A stretch of DNA of 64,000 bases from an uncultured Dokdonia sp. (GCA_947503305.1 CANNDF010000004.1:310001-374000), one strand, 5' to 3'; numbered from the stretch's first letter, positions 35,965 to 45,451 are shown. Translations and numbers: made by a program. Notes: generated from the sequence alone by a model not told the origin.

Positions 35965-36744
35965 TTGAAATCATTTTTAAAAATTTTCAGCCTTCTTATA
36001 TTTACTAGTGTCCTTACATGTTCATGTGTTTCTAAGAAGAAAATATTATATCTACAAGATTTAGAACAAATAGCTGACAATCCAGCAAATGTAAATTATA
36101 ATATTACTATTCGAGGAAATGATTTACTTACAATTAATGTTTCTGCCTTAAACCCCGATGCAGTAGCACCATTTAATCAACCTTTAGTATCTAGAACATC
36201 AATTAATGGTGTAGTGCAAACGGCACAACAATTACAAACTTATCTTGTAAGTGTTGACGGGAAGATAGAGTTTCCTTTAATTGGAACGGTAAAACTAGCA
36301 GGTTTAACACGTACACAAGCCACAGAAAAACTTAAAGAGTTAGTTAGTAAATATGTTAAAAATCCAATCATAAATGTTAGAATTTTAAACTTTAAAGTTT
36401 CAGTATTGGGAGAAGTACAACGACCAGGGACATTTACTATAAATGATGAACGGATTACTATATTAGAAGCTTTAGGTCTAGCCGGTGACATGACTATTTT
36501 TGGAGATCGAAAAAATGTCAAAATAATTAGAGAAATTAATGGAGTGAAATCATATGGTGAACTAGATTTTACTTCATCATCTATAATAGATTCTCCTTTT
36601 TACTACTTACAACAGAATGACGTTGTTATTGTATCTCCTAACAAAGCTCAGATTCAAAGCTCTAGTTTTAATAGGAATACAAGTGTTTTTATTTCAATAG
36701 CAGGTATTATTATATCTGTAATCAGTGTACTTACTAGAAACTAA
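35965..36744 (+). CDS. wza: Wza-like polysaccharide export lipoprotein
   Basis: About 259 residues. A TTG at 35965 gives MKSFLKIFSLLIFTSVLTCSC, a lipoprotein signal peptide with lipidation likely at the Cys near residue 21. Earlier starts overlap pglF and bury this. The Poly_export part contains KKKILYLQDLEQ, YNITIRGNDLLTINVSALNPDAVAPFNQ and YLVSVDGKIEFPLIGTVKLAGLTRTQATEKLKELV. An SLBB segment follows: VRILNFKVSVLGEVQRPGTFTINDERITILEALGLAGDM. A hydrophobic C-terminal helix ends the protein. It forms the outer-membrane channel with Wzc, encoded 11 bp downstream. Confidence 0.9.
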   Translation: MKSFLKIFSLLIFTSVLTCSCVSKKKILYLQDLEQIADNPANVNYNITIRGNDLLTINVSALNPDAVAPFNQPLVSRTSINGVVQTAQQLQTYLVSVDGKIEFPLIGTVKLAGLTRTQATEKLKELVSKYVKNPIINVRILNFKVSVLGEVQRPGTFTINDERITILEALGLAGDMTIFGDRKNVKIIREINGVKSYGELDFTSSSIIDSPFYYLQQNDVVIVSPNKAQIQSSSFNRNTSVFISIAGIIISVISVLTRN

Positions 36745-36755
36745 TAATTAGTTTT

Positions 36756-39143
36756 ATGAAAGAGAACGGACAACAATTTAGCCAAGAAGACATTAGTATA
36801 AAAGACCAAATACAGCAGTATTTACATTATTGGCCTTGGTTTATAATTTCACTTATTGTATGTATTTCCTTTGCATGGCTGCATTTAAGATATAGTACCT
36901 ATGAATACATATCAGAAGCAACTATTTTAATAAAAGATGATAAAAATGCCTCATTATCTGAGATTGCAATATTTGAAGATTTAGGATTTACAGGCGGCGG
37001 ATTGAATAAATCTCAGTTTGAAAATGAAATAGAGATTTTAAAATCAAAAAAATTATTAAAAAGAGTCGCAAATAATTTAAAGCTTAACATTAGATATTTT
37101 AAAGAAGGAAAAATAAAGACTTCAGAACTTTATAATAACGATAAGCCTTTTACTGTAAAAGTTTTAAATGATATTGAACATACATCTTTTAAAAGATTTT
37201 TTGTTAAAATTAATTCTTTATCTGAATTTGAAATAAAATCAGGAGAAGAAGGTGAATTAAAGAAATACAAATTTGGAGAAGGCTTTGTCTTAAAAGGGTT
37301 AAATCTTACTTTGTTGCCTGTTGCTGAAAATTTCAATAAAGATTATGAAATAGATAATGGCTATTATATTATCACAATATCTAGCATTGATAATGCAGTA
37401 ATTAGGTTAAGAAATGGGATAAAAGTTGATCAAGTTAGTAAGAATAGTAGTATTCTTAAGCTTTCTTTGACTTCTTCCCAAGTTTATAAAGCAGAAGATA
37501 TCCTTAATGAGCTTATAAAAGAGTACAACGATGATGCTATATCTGATAGAAATCTTGTTTCTAAAAATACAGCCTCCTTTATAGACAATCGACTTGAGAT
37601 TATAACAAAAGAACTAGACTCTGTAGAGTCTGATAAAGTAATTTTTAAAGAAGAAAACAGGCTTACAGATATAAAAGCAGAAGGACAATTGTTTTTAGAG
37701 AGCGCAAATGATCTAAATAAAAAACAAATTGCACTTTCAACTCAAATAGAACTTGTAAAATCAGTTATAGGATATCTTGAATCAAGTGAAAATTATGAGT
37801 TCTTGCCTTCAAATCTTGGGATTGATAATCAGGGAGTTACTCAATCTATTGAGAATTATAATGATCTTTTATTAAGTAGACAACAACTATTAAAGAGTTC
37901 TACAAATGAGAATCCTGTTATTATTGAAATTTCTAGCCAGTTATCTCAATTAAAACAAAGTATACTGACAAGTCTTAATCGATTAGTAGAATCGTTAAAT
38001 ATTGAAAATAGAGATCTAGCAGGTCAACAAAATAGAGTAGTAGGAAAAATATCTCAGATTCCTAGTATAGCTAAATCTGCACGGGATATAGAACGACAGC
38101 AAACTATAAAAGAATCGTTATACTTATATCTTTTGCAAAAAAGGGAAGAGACTGCCATTTCACTTGCCGTAACCACACCTAAAGCTAAGATTGTAGATAG
38201 CGCATATAGTTCTAATTTCCCAATAACGCCAAAACCAAAAGTTATTTATTTAGCAGCGTTATTACTAGCATTATCAATGCCTACAGGAATAATATTTATT
38301 AAGAAACTTTTTGATACTAAAATTCACAATCGAGTAGATATAGAAAAAGTGATTCCAACCTTACCCATACTAGGAGAAATTCCTATTATAGATAGTAAGG
38401 ATAGTGAAGTGATTAAAAATAATGATCGTTCTGTACTTGCAGAAGCTTTTAGAATTTTAAGAACAAATCTTGGATACTTTATTAAAGGTAAAGATAATGA
38501 AGGCAATTCTATATTTGTAACGTCTACTATTAAAGGAGAGGGTAAAACATTTGTAGCTTATAATCTTGCGATTACTTTAAGAAGTACAGGAAAATCAGTA
38601 TTACTCATTGGTGCTGATATACGTAATCCTCAGATACATAGATATATAGATAAGAATGAATGGACAATAGGACTCTCAGAATATTTATATGATGATACTG
38701 TCGAGACCCAATCTGTGACTAACAATGTACATATTGAAGATCAAAATATTGATGTAATCTTATCTGGACGGATACCTCCAAATCCAGCAGAATTATTAAT
38801 GAGCGATCGATTTAAATCTCTTATAAATAAAGTAAAAAAAGAGTATGATTATGTAATTGTAGATACTGCACCAACCTTATTAGTAACCGATACTTTATTA
38901 ATAAGTCAAATGGCTGATGCTACGGTATATGTATGTCGTGCAGAATATACAGATAAAAAATTATTACAATACCCTAAAGAATTATCTGATGAGGGTAAAA
39001 TTAAAAATATTGCTTTTGCAATTAATGGAATTAAAATAACCAATTTCGGATATGGTAGTAAATATGGATATGGATATGGATATGGTCAAGAAAAACCAAG
39101 TTTCTATCAAAGAATAAAAAAGGCATTAGGATTTAAATCATGA
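36756..39143 (+). CDS. wzc: Wzc-type polysaccharide co-polymerase and tyrosine kinase
   Basis: A 795-residue inner-membrane protein. A Wzz domain with a transmembrane helix near residues 26-48 is followed by a long periplasmic coiled-coil region to about 490 and a second transmembrane helix near 492-512. The cytoplasmic BY-kinase has Walker A STIKGEGKTF near 590, Walker A' VLLIGADIRNP near 616 and Walker B YVIVDTAPTLLV near 708. The Tyr-rich tail FGYGSKYGYGYGYGQEKPSFY (about 764-784) is the autophosphorylation cluster. It sets polymer length and drives export with Wza. The phosphatase encoded next, on the other strand, should reverse phosphorylation. Confidence 0.95.
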   Translation: MKENGQQFSQEDISIKDQIQQYLHYWPWFIISLIVCISFAWLHLRYSTYEYISEATILIKDDKNASLSEIAIFEDLGFTGGGLNKSQFENEIEILKSKKLLKRVANNLKLNIRYFKEGKIKTSELYNNDKPFTVKVLNDIEHTSFKRFFVKINSLSEFEIKSGEEGELKKYKFGEGFVLKGLNLTLLPVAENFNKDYEIDNGYYIITISSIDNAVIRLRNGIKVDQVSKNSSILKLSLTSSQVYKAEDILNELIKEYNDDAISDRNLVSKNTASFIDNRLEIITKELDSVESDKVIFKEENRLTDIKAEGQLFLESANDLNKKQIALSTQIELVKSVIGYLESSENYEFLPSNLGIDNQGVTQSIENYNDLLLSRQQLLKSSTNENPVIIEISSQLSQLKQSILTSLNRLVESLNIENRDLAGQQNRVVGKISQIPSIAKSARDIERQQTIKESLYLYLLQKREETAISLAVTTPKAKIVDSAYSSNFPITPKPKVIYLAALLLALSMPTGIIFIKKLFDTKIHNRVDIEKVIPTLPILGEIPIIDSKDSEVIKNNDRSVLAEAFRILRTNLGYFIKGKDNEGNSIFVTSTIKGEGKTFVAYNLAITLRSTGKSVLLIGADIRNPQIHRYIDKNEWTIGLSEYLYDDTVETQSVTNNVHIEDQNIDVILSGRIPPNPAELLMSDRFKSLINKVKKEYDYVIVDTAPTLLVTDTLLISQMADATVYVCRAEYTDKKLLQYPKELSDEGKIKNIAFAINGIKITNFGYGSKYGYGYGYGQEKPSFYQRIKKALGFKS
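39062..39085 (+). repeat. Hexanucleotide repeat encoding the Wzc Tyr-Gly tail
   Basis: Tandem GGATAT units, about three to four, lie in the reading frame of wzc and encode alternating Gly and Tyr. Because the unit is 6 bp, gain or loss of a unit would change the number of tyrosines without a frameshift. Confidence 0.75.
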
Positions 39144-39149
39144 TTTAAT

Positions 39150-39875
39150 TTAGATAAAAGTAGATATGGTGTTATCACATACTTTTTGAAGATGATTACT
39201 GTATGCTTTATTAATTTTTATGTTTTGTATTTTTAGAAGGTGATTTTCATGATGAGTATCTAAACCTATAAAATCGTATAATCCATCTTTTAATAATTTC
39301 ATAGCTATATTCTGGCATTCACCTCCGTAATGATTTGTAAGAGAAAGAGCGTTCAATTGCAATAGACATCCCCTCGATTTAAATTCCTTATATATATCTA
39401 TAGAACGATAATAATATGAATATCGTTCAGGGTGTGCAAGTACAGGAATATATCCTAGTGTCCCCATTTTAAAAACTTGTTCCATAAGATTTGCTGGTGG
39501 CTGGAAGTATGAAAGCTCAAATAACAAATAGTTTTTATGTAATGGGATAACTTGTTCTTTATTAAGGAGTGTATCAAAATTATCATCTAACATATATTCT
39601 GAGGAATATGAAAGTTCTATACCACTTATACTAGGTGTGATTTGATGATAGGCCTTCTCTATACTTTGAGGGGTATTGTCATATATACCATGCATGGTAT
39701 GTGGTGTAGCAATAATTTTAGGGCATCCTAATGATTTGTAGGTGTTTATAAGATGTAAGCTTGTATCCTTATCTTTTGCCCCATCATCTATTCCAGGAAG
39801 TATATGACAATGGATCTCAGGAGTACCACTCCATAGATCAATAAAATTTGTTTTTTTTGAGAAAAAGTTTAACAT
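39150..39875 (-). CDS. PHP-type tyrosine-protein phosphatase (CpsB/YwqE family)
   Basis: A 241-residue metal-dependent phosphatase. The N-terminal metal site EIHCHILPGIDDGAKD is at about residues 20-35, then KIIATPHTMHGIYDNTP, ELSYSSEYMLD, PVLAHPERYSYY and IGLDTHHEN supply the remaining metal-binding His and Asp. The MLNFFSKKTNFIDLW start at 39875 fits the family. Such enzymes dephosphorylate BY-kinases such as Wzc. It faces wzc tail to tail with a 6-bp gap, the only cluster gene on the minus strand, so kinase and phosphatase are independently transcribed. Confidence 0.92.
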   Translation of the reverse strand: MLNFFSKKTNFIDLWSGTPEIHCHILPGIDDGAKDKDTSLHLINTYKSLGCPKIIATPHTMHGIYDNTPQSIEKAYHQITPSISGIELSYSSEYMLDDNFDTLLNKEQVIPLHKNYLLFELSYFQPPANLMEQVFKMGTLGYIPVLAHPERYSYYYRSIDIYKEFKSRGCLLQLNALSLTNHYGGECQNIAMKLLKDGLYDFIGLDTHHENHLLKIQNIKINKAYSNHLQKVCDNTISTFI

Positions 39876-39923
39876 GTCACAAAAATAACTCAATTTTGAA
39901 ATCCGCAATACTATTATACATAT

Positions 39924-39931
39924 TACATTTG
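39924..39931 (+). promoter_or_regulatory. Candidate -7 box for wzi
   Basis: TACATTTG fits TANNTTTG and lies 15 bp before the wzi ATG. A TTTG at 39895-39898 is 25 bases upstream, a little far for a standard -33 element. Confidence 0.45.
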
Positions 39932-39946
39932 CATGAATATTTTCAC

Positions 39947-41305
39947 ATGAAGTATCTTACTCTTTTATTGTTATTATTTCCTTTTATTTCTTTCTCTTGC
40001 CTATCACAAGAGTTTACTTGGCAAGGTGGTGTTGAAACTCATGGATTTTTGTCAAATGAAGAATTGCCCTTTTGGATGTCTACAAATACAAATGGTCGTA
40101 TTGGTTCAAATACAGATGGTGAATTTTACGCTTTCGCGAAAGCGAACTATGAATTATCAAGAAATAGTGCTTTAGAATTTGCTGCATCTGGTGTCATTAG
40201 GGATGGCATAGATCCTAATACGCAACGATCAGAAATATATCTTGCATTTAAAAATAGTTGGATTCATATTATTGCGGGTTCTAAGGATCAGAGAAGCTTT
40301 AAAGAAGGTCTATCTACAACGAATCAAAACATTTTGTTTTCTGGGAATACAAGAGCTTTGCCAGGTCTTTTAATCCAAAATTCGGAACCTATTCAGATAT
40401 TTAGAAATATTACCTTAGACCTTGGAATTGCACATTATCAACTTAATGATGATCGTTTTGTAAATGATACTAGAGTTCATTATAAAAAGCTTTTTACTCA
40501 TTGGGATATAAACTCTAAAAATAAAATCACTGTAGGAATACAACATGCCGCACAATGGGGAGGAACATCACCTACTCGAGGAGAACAACCAGGAGGATTT
40601 TCTGATTTTATAGATGTGTTTTTTGGAAGAGGAGGAGGAGATGATGCGACCATAAGTGATCAAGTTAATGTACTAGGGAATCATCTTGGATCCTATACAT
40701 TAAACTATAAACGAAAAGAAAAAAACTATGATTTGGAATTATATCATCATACCATATTTGAAGATGGTTCAGGGGTTGAATTGAGTAATTTTCCAGATGG
40801 TGTGTGGGGACTATTTTACACACCAAAAGAATCTACCTTATTTAAAGGGATATTATATGAGTATGTACAAACCGTTTCTCAAAGTGGAAGACCAACTGCT
40901 ACTCAAAATGGGAACCAGCAAAGCGGGGGAGATAATTATTTTTTTAATGGTCTTTATAGATCAGGTTGGACCTATGAGGGTAGAACAATTGGGTTGCCGT
41001 TTATTAATATAGGAACTGGGAATTCTGAAGAAGCACTTCCTATTAATAATCGTAGTATAGCTCATCATCTTGGGATACTAGGAAGTTTTTGGAAATTGGA
41101 TTATACCTTTAAGTTAACTTACTTAGAAAATTTAGGTACTTATAGGAACCCTATTACGCCTAGAGATACTTTTGTATATACTTATGTAGAAACTATACTT
41201 CCTTTAAAGAAATTAGGCACTATTAGTCTAGAATTTGGAGCAGATTTTAATGAAAATCGAGATACTTTTTTTGGAGCAGGATTGGGATATTCTTACCAGT
41301 TTTAG
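39947..41305 (+). CDS. Wzi family capsule assembly outer-membrane protein
   Basis: A 452-residue protein. The ATG at 39947 gives a signal peptide (MKYLTLLLLLFPFISFSCLSQ). The mature part has alternating beta-strand pattern and ends with LGTISLEFGADFNENRDTFFGAGLGYSYQF, a terminal barrel strand with C-terminal Phe. The VETHGFLSNEELPFWMSTNTNGRIG region, FAKANYELSRNSALEFAASG and IHIIAGSKDQRSF fit the Wzi (PF14052) family, which binds exported capsule at the cell surface. It suggests that at least part of the polymer remains cell attached. A palindrome copy in the gene encodes AFAKA. Confidence 0.88.
   Translation: MKYLTLLLLLFPFISFSCLSQEFTWQGGVETHGFLSNEELPFWMSTNTNGRIGSNTDGEFYAFAKANYELSRNSALEFAASGVIRDGIDPNTQRSEIYLAFKNSWIHIIAGSKDQRSFKEGLSTTNQNILFSGNTRALPGLLIQNSEPIQIFRNITLDLGIAHYQLNDDRFVNDTRVHYKKLFTHWDINSKNKITVGIQHAAQWGGTSPTRGEQPGGFSDFIDVFFGRGGGDDATISDQVNVLGNHLGSYTLNYKRKEKNYDLELYHHTIFEDGSGVELSNFPDGVWGLFYTPKESTLFKGILYEYVQTVSQSGRPTATQNGNQQSGGDNYFFNGLYRSGWTYEGRTIGLPFINIGTGNSEEALPINNRSIAHHLGILGSFWKLDYTFKLTYLENLGTYRNPITPRDTFVYTYVETILPLKKLGTISLEFGADFNENRDTFFGAGLGYSYQF
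40130..40143. repeat. Dispersed palindrome, copy 6 (inside wzi)
   Basis: An exact GCTTTCGCGAAAGC read as AFAKA in FYAFAKANYE, the same frame as the copy in rmlD. Confidence 0.9.
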
Positions 41306-41392
41306 AAAATAATTAAAATAGATTCTATCAAATAATAGTAGTTTAAAAAGTTGATATCACTTTTTTTTGTAAATTGTAGCAGTATGATAATC

Positions 41393-41411
41393 ACCCACTT
41401 AATGAGTGGGT
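41393..41411. promoter_or_regulatory. Inverted repeat ACCCACT-N5-AGTGGGT upstream of a secreted-protein gene
   Basis: Seven-base perfect arms around TAATG, ending 59 bp before the start codon of the FG-GAP protein gene. A related palindrome lies at the matching distance upstream of the lipoprotein gene at 47153, so a shared regulator binding site is suspected. Confidence 0.45.
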
Positions 41412-41470
41412 TAAAATCCTATTACTTCTCAATCATACAAAAGAGTTATTACTAATTAAAAACTACTCAA

Positions 41471-43048
41471 ATGAAAACAAAGTACATATCGTTGATGTTG
41501 TGCATTTTCCTATATGGAAATACTTTTGGACAATGGATTAATTTTGAAGATGAAACCGATACACGTATTGTCGTTACTAATATATCTGATAATACAGACC
41601 CTAGTGCCGTAGATGATCAAGAAAAAGACCTGGTAATTGGTGATTTTGATAATGATTCCTTTATGGATTTAGTGGTTGTTAGAAAAGTCCTTTTTTCTAA
41701 TCCTGGTACGAAAACAGATCTATTATTTATGAATCGTAATGGAGTGTTAGAAGACCAAACAGATATTTATGCTCCAGAATTTTTAACAAATGCCACAGAT
41801 TCTAGAGATGTGATTACTGTAGATGTTAATAATGATGATTGGCTTGATTTATTTATTATCAGCACTTTTTCAGATCAACCTAGACTATATATAAATCAAG
41901 GAGAAGATACTAATGGAGATTGGTTAGGTTTTGAAGATGAATCAAGTACCAGATTGCCCACAATAACCGTAAACCCAATTCAGTTTTGCGCTGGATGGAG
42001 TGGAGATCTTACAGGTAACTTATCTCCAGATTTATATATGGTTAACTATGCACCTACTGGAGAGGCTCTAGATGTACTTTTAATTAATGATGGGACAGGT
42101 AATTATACAGAAGAAACAGAAACCCGTATGGGTGATCTAAGACGTTCTAGTTTTGGAACTGGAGTTGAGTTTCATGATATAGATAATGATAATGACCTAG
42201 ATATCATAAAAAACCTAGGGTTAGATGACATAGATCCTTTTGATGCAAAAGGGACGATTGCACTTTTTAATAATGGTGATGGGACCTTTACTAATTTTTT
42301 TGTTTTCCCTACCAACGAATCCTATATGATGACAGGAGGAGATTTAGATGATAATGGATTGATGGACTTTTATATTGTAGACGATGCTGCAGATTATGTA
42401 CATTCTATTACAGGTTTTGTAGTAGATGAAAGCCTCACTATAACGCAAACCAATTTAGCAACATCTCGTACAGATGAATTTGGAGGAAATGTAAAAATGA
42501 TCGATTTAGATGGAGATGGAGATCTCGATGTAGGAATGTCTAGTGTAGATACAGATATTCCACCTTGTGAAACAGGTCCCAATAGGCGATTTATCATTTT
42601 TGAGAATGAAGGTGATTTTGGAGGGACATTAGTTCATCCGTATGGAGATACAATGAATGAATGGAATATCTCTACCTATGATCATGATTATATTGATATT
42701 AATAATGATGGGTTTATGGATATCATATTAGGGACGTGTGATGGATATAAAATCTTCATGCAGGAAAACAAATCACTATCTGTAGATACAATTGGAAAAG
42801 ATGAAATAGGTATATATCCTAACCCTAGCAATGGCTTGCTTACAATAACACTAGATGTGTTAAAAACATCTGCTATGAAGGTGCAACTTTATGCAATGGA
42901 TGGCAAATTAATGAAAACTACGACTTATGATAGATTGCTAAGTAATCAAATTTCTATAGATATAAGAAAAGAAGTAACTAATGGATTATATCTTATGAAA
43001 TTTACTACTGATGAAGGAATTACTACTAAGAAAATAATAATTAATTAA
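41471..43048 (+). CDS. Secreted FG-GAP/VCBS repeat protein with T9SS sorting domain
   Basis: A 525-residue protein with signal peptide (MKTKYISLMLCIFLYGNTFGQ). Five or more calcium-binding-type loops of the form DxDxDxxxD are visible: DFDNDSFMDLV, DVNNDDWLDLF, DIDNDNDLDII, DLDGDGDLDVG and DINNDGFMDII. They indicate an FG-GAP/VCBS beta-propeller. The last 80 residues (IGIYPNPSNGLLTITLD...GLYLMKFTTDEGITTKKIIIN) are a type A T9SS C-terminal sorting domain, so the protein should cross the outer membrane by the type IX system. The ligand is unknown. It is a single-gene unit with a strong terminator downstream. Confidence 0.9.
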   Translation: MKTKYISLMLCIFLYGNTFGQWINFEDETDTRIVVTNISDNTDPSAVDDQEKDLVIGDFDNDSFMDLVVVRKVLFSNPGTKTDLLFMNRNGVLEDQTDIYAPEFLTNATDSRDVITVDVNNDDWLDLFIISTFSDQPRLYINQGEDTNGDWLGFEDESSTRLPTITVNPIQFCAGWSGDLTGNLSPDLYMVNYAPTGEALDVLLINDGTGNYTEETETRMGDLRRSSFGTGVEFHDIDNDNDLDIIKNLGLDDIDPFDAKGTIALFNNGDGTFTNFFVFPTNESYMMTGGDLDDNGLMDFYIVDDAADYVHSITGFVVDESLTITQTNLATSRTDEFGGNVKMIDLDGDGDLDVGMSSVDTDIPPCETGPNRRFIIFENEGDFGGTLVHPYGDTMNEWNISTYDHDYIDINNDGFMDIILGTCDGYKIFMQENKSLSVDTIGKDEIGIYPNPSNGLLTITLDVLKTSAMKVQLYAMDGKLMKTTTYDRLLSNQISIDIRKEVTNGLYLMKFTTDEGITTKKIIIN

Positions 43049-43081
43049 TGACTTACTATAAATAATTTATCATAGAAAAAT

Positions 43082-43117
43082 AAAAAGAGTCTATCATTTT
43101 TGCATAGACTCTTTTTT
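43082..43117 (+). terminator. Rho-independent terminator
   Basis: AAAAAGAGTCTAT and ATAGACTCTTTTTT form a 12-bp stem with a 9-nt loop and a T-run. It ends the FG-GAP gene and may also serve mnmE from the other side. Confidence 0.85.
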
Positions 43118-43214
43118 AATTAATTTATCCTATAAGAAGAGTTATTTCATAATGTGGATACACGATTTTGATTATAGTATAATCGTGTTAATTGAACTTT
43201 AATGCTTTCATAAA

Positions 43215-44606
43215 TTACTTCCCTATACAAAAATTGGCAAATATATTACCCAATAACTCATCATTAGTAACCTGTCCTGTGATCTCTCCAAAGTGATAGA
43301 GGGCTTGACGTATATCTATGGCCATTAAATCTCCAGAAAGGCCAGAATCAATACCATACTGTACTTTTTCGATCTCTTCTAAGGCTTTGAGTAAGGCATC
43401 ATAATGACGTGAATTGGTCACAATCGTATCATTATTACGTAAAGCGCCAGTATTTACAAAGTCTAATAATTTTGCTTTAAGCATATCGACACCTATATTT
43501 TTTTTTGCAGAGAGGATATGGATATTTTTGGGATTTGATTGGAGATTAGCAATTTCTGATTCTTGAAGTTGATCCACTTTATTGGCCACAATAATCAGTG
43601 GTTTTAATGGGAATTGATTTTTTATTTTTTCTATCTCTATAGTAAAAGAATCGGTAGAAGTAAGAAATTCTTTTGCAGTTAACAATAGAATCACAACTTG
43701 CGCCTGTTCAATTTTTTGGAAAGTTTTTTGTATTCCTAAACCTTCAATTACATCATTTGTTTCACGAATCCCTGCAGTATCTATAAATCGGAATCCAATA
43801 CCGCCTATAGAAAGCTCATCTTCTATGGTATCTCGTGTTGTCCCTGCGATATCAGAAACAATTGCTCGTTCTTCATTTAATAAGGCGTTGAGAAGAGTAG
43901 ATTTTCCAACATTAGGTTCGCCCACAATAGCTACAGGAATCCCATTTTTAATCACATTACCTGTAGCAAAAGAATCGATAAGGCGTTTAAGAACAGTAGT
44001 GATTTTTTTTACAAGCTTTTTAAACTGTGAACGATCTGCAAACTCTACATCTTCTTCAGAAAAATCTAATTCTAATTCTATTAAAGAGGCAAAGTTTAGT
44101 AACTCCTGTCGTAACTGTGCAAGTTCATTAGAAAAACCACCTCGCATCTGTTGCATCGCAATTTGATGACTCGCTTCATTATCACTTGCAATAAGATCGG
44201 CTACAGCTTCGGCTTGTGAGAGATCCATTTTACCATGTATAAACGAACGTAAGGTAAATTCACCTGGTTGTGCCATACGGCAACCTCTACGTGTGAGTAG
44301 TTGGATAATCTCCTGCTGAATGTAGTTAGATCCATGGCAAGAGATTTCAATAGTAGGTTCTCCTGTATATGAATTTGTGCCTTTAAAAATAGAAACCAAT
44401 ACTTCATCAAGCATACGATCCCCATCTACAATATGCCCTAGATGGATAGTATGCGTTTTTTGTTTTGATAAATCCTTCCCTTTTTTTGATCTAAATATGG
44501 GTGTACATATTGAAATTGCATCTGGTCCAGATACCCTAATAACAGCAATAGCGCCTGCTCCGGCAGGACTCGCAAGTGCAACAATGGTGTCTTGTGTGTT
44601 CATCAT
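43215..44606 (-). CDS. mnmE: tRNA uridine-5-carboxymethylaminomethyl(34) synthesis GTPase MnmE
   Basis: A 463-residue enzyme that with MnmG modifies U34 in the wobble position of several tRNAs. The N-terminal formyl-THF domain has TIVALASPAGAGAIAVIRVSGPDA. The central helical domain has QMRGGFSNELAQLRQELLNFASLIELELDFSEEDVEF. The G domain has GEPNVGKSTLLNAL (G1), DIAGTTRDTIED (G2), DTAGIRET (G3) and NKVDQ (G4). The C terminus ends in FCIGK, the conserved redox or metal motif. It is a complete, normal-length core gene without operon partners. Confidence 0.97.
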   Translation of the reverse strand: MMNTQDTIVALASPAGAGAIAVIRVSGPDAISICTPIFRSKKGKDLSKQKTHTIHLGHIVDGDRMLDEVLVSIFKGTNSYTGEPTIEISCHGSNYIQQEIIQLLTRRGCRMAQPGEFTLRSFIHGKMDLSQAEAVADLIASDNEASHQIAMQQMRGGFSNELAQLRQELLNFASLIELELDFSEEDVEFADRSQFKKLVKKITTVLKRLIDSFATGNVIKNGIPVAIVGEPNVGKSTLLNALLNEERAIVSDIAGTTRDTIEDELSIGGIGFRFIDTAGIRETNDVIEGLGIQKTFQKIEQAQVVILLLTAKEFLTSTDSFTIEIEKIKNQFPLKPLIIVANKVDQLQESEIANLQSNPKNIHILSAKKNIGVDMLKAKLLDFVNTGALRNNDTIVTNSRHYDALLKALEEIEKVQYGIDSGLSGDLMAIDIRQALYHFGEITGQVTNDELLGNIFANFCIGK

Positions 44607-44660
44607 AGCAAAATTACGTAAACATGTAACATTTTATAGAAAACCAATACATATATATTA

Positions 44661-44690
44661 TAAATCAATCAAAATCAATCAAAATCAATC
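44661..44690 (+). repeat. Three tandem decamers upstream of a DUF4870 gene
   Basis: AAAATCAATC is repeated three times without gaps (the first unit begins with T), ending 5 bp before the ATG at 44696. It occupies the place where a ribosome binding site would be. Confidence 0.85.
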
Positions 44691-44695
44691 AAAAA

Positions 44696-45061
44696 ATGGA
44701 AATAGTAAATAATGGAGTTGCTTTGCGTGAAGATAAACAGTTGCTTGTTCTTGCACATTTATCACAATTGTTAGATTATGTTACAGGATTTGGAGGCTTT
44801 ATTGTACCTCTGATTTTATGGGTTGTAAATAAAGATAGAGTAATCAATATGGACTCACATGGAAAGGCAATCTTAAACTTTCAAATCAGTATTTTTATTT
44901 ATTGCATACTGTGCATACCAGCGATCTTACTTTTAGGTCTTGGGATTATAGGATTAATAATCATAGGGATTCTAGCATTTGTATTACCTATTGTAAATGC
45001 TGTAAAGGCAAGTAATGGAGAAGCTCCAGATTACTATATAAGCATCCCATTTTTTAAATAA
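44696..45061 (+). CDS. DUF4870 domain-containing membrane protein
   Basis: A 121-residue protein with three hydrophobic segments. The first half carries DKQLLVLAHLSQLLDYVTGFGGFIVPLILWVVNKDR, then MDSHGKAILNFQISIFIYCI, the conserved DUF4870/Tic20-like core. The function of the family is unknown. The ATG follows directly after three tandem decamers. It is divergent from mnmE and convergent with the DUF3817 gene, which ends only 2 bp away. Confidence 0.85.
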   Translation: MEIVNNGVALREDKQLLVLAHLSQLLDYVTGFGGFIVPLILWVVNKDRVINMDSHGKAILNFQISIFIYCILCIPAILLLGLGIIGLIIIGILAFVLPIVNAVKASNGEAPDYYISIPFFK

Positions 45062-45063
45062 AC

Positions 45064-45339
45064 TTAGTCTCTAAGATATTTTTTGTCCATCCAGAACGTA
45101 CCAAATGGTATAATAGAACATAGCAATACAATAGCGAGTGTTTTGGTATTCCATTGACGTTCTGGTTTCATAAGTATAGCAAATACGACATAGGCAAGAA
45201 ATAAAAACCCATGTGCCATTCCTATTACTTTATTAGGGTATCCTTGATCCCAAATATATTTTAATGGCATGGTTACAAATAGGATTAGAAGAAATGAGAT
45301 CCCTTCCAGAATACTAAGTAGTCTAAAACTTTTAAGCAT
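45064..45339 (-). CDS. DUF3817 domain-containing membrane protein
   Basis: A 91-residue protein starting MLKSFRLLSILEGISFLLILF. The longer in-frame start at 45384 lacks family similarity. Three hydrophobic segments with VTMPLKYIWDQGYPNKVIGMAHGFLFLAYV match DUF3817, a small inner-membrane family of unknown role seen also in actinobacteria (YdzA-like). It is divergent from the SDR gene; the shared upstream region contains a palindrome copy. Confidence 0.85.
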   Translation of the reverse strand: MLKSFRLLSILEGISFLLILFVTMPLKYIWDQGYPNKVIGMAHGFLFLAYVVFAILMKPERQWNTKTLAIVLLCSIIPFGTFWMDKKYLRD

Positions 45340-45451
45340 AAAACTTGTTTTTGCAAAGATACTATAGCCATATTTTATGAACAATGTAAATGGTAAAATT
45401 AGAAGGTCTAGTATACGTTAAATTATAGCTAATTTGTAGTTGTTTACATGC

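Noticed and set aside
43825-44166. Plus-strand frame of 113 codons opposite mnmE
   Set aside because: It is antisense to the highly conserved G domain of MnmE and has no recognisable features.
44667-44695. Tandem decamers as an origin iteron set
   Set aside because: Only three copies, no DnaA boxes or replication gene nearby, and the position directly before a start codon points to a leader element.
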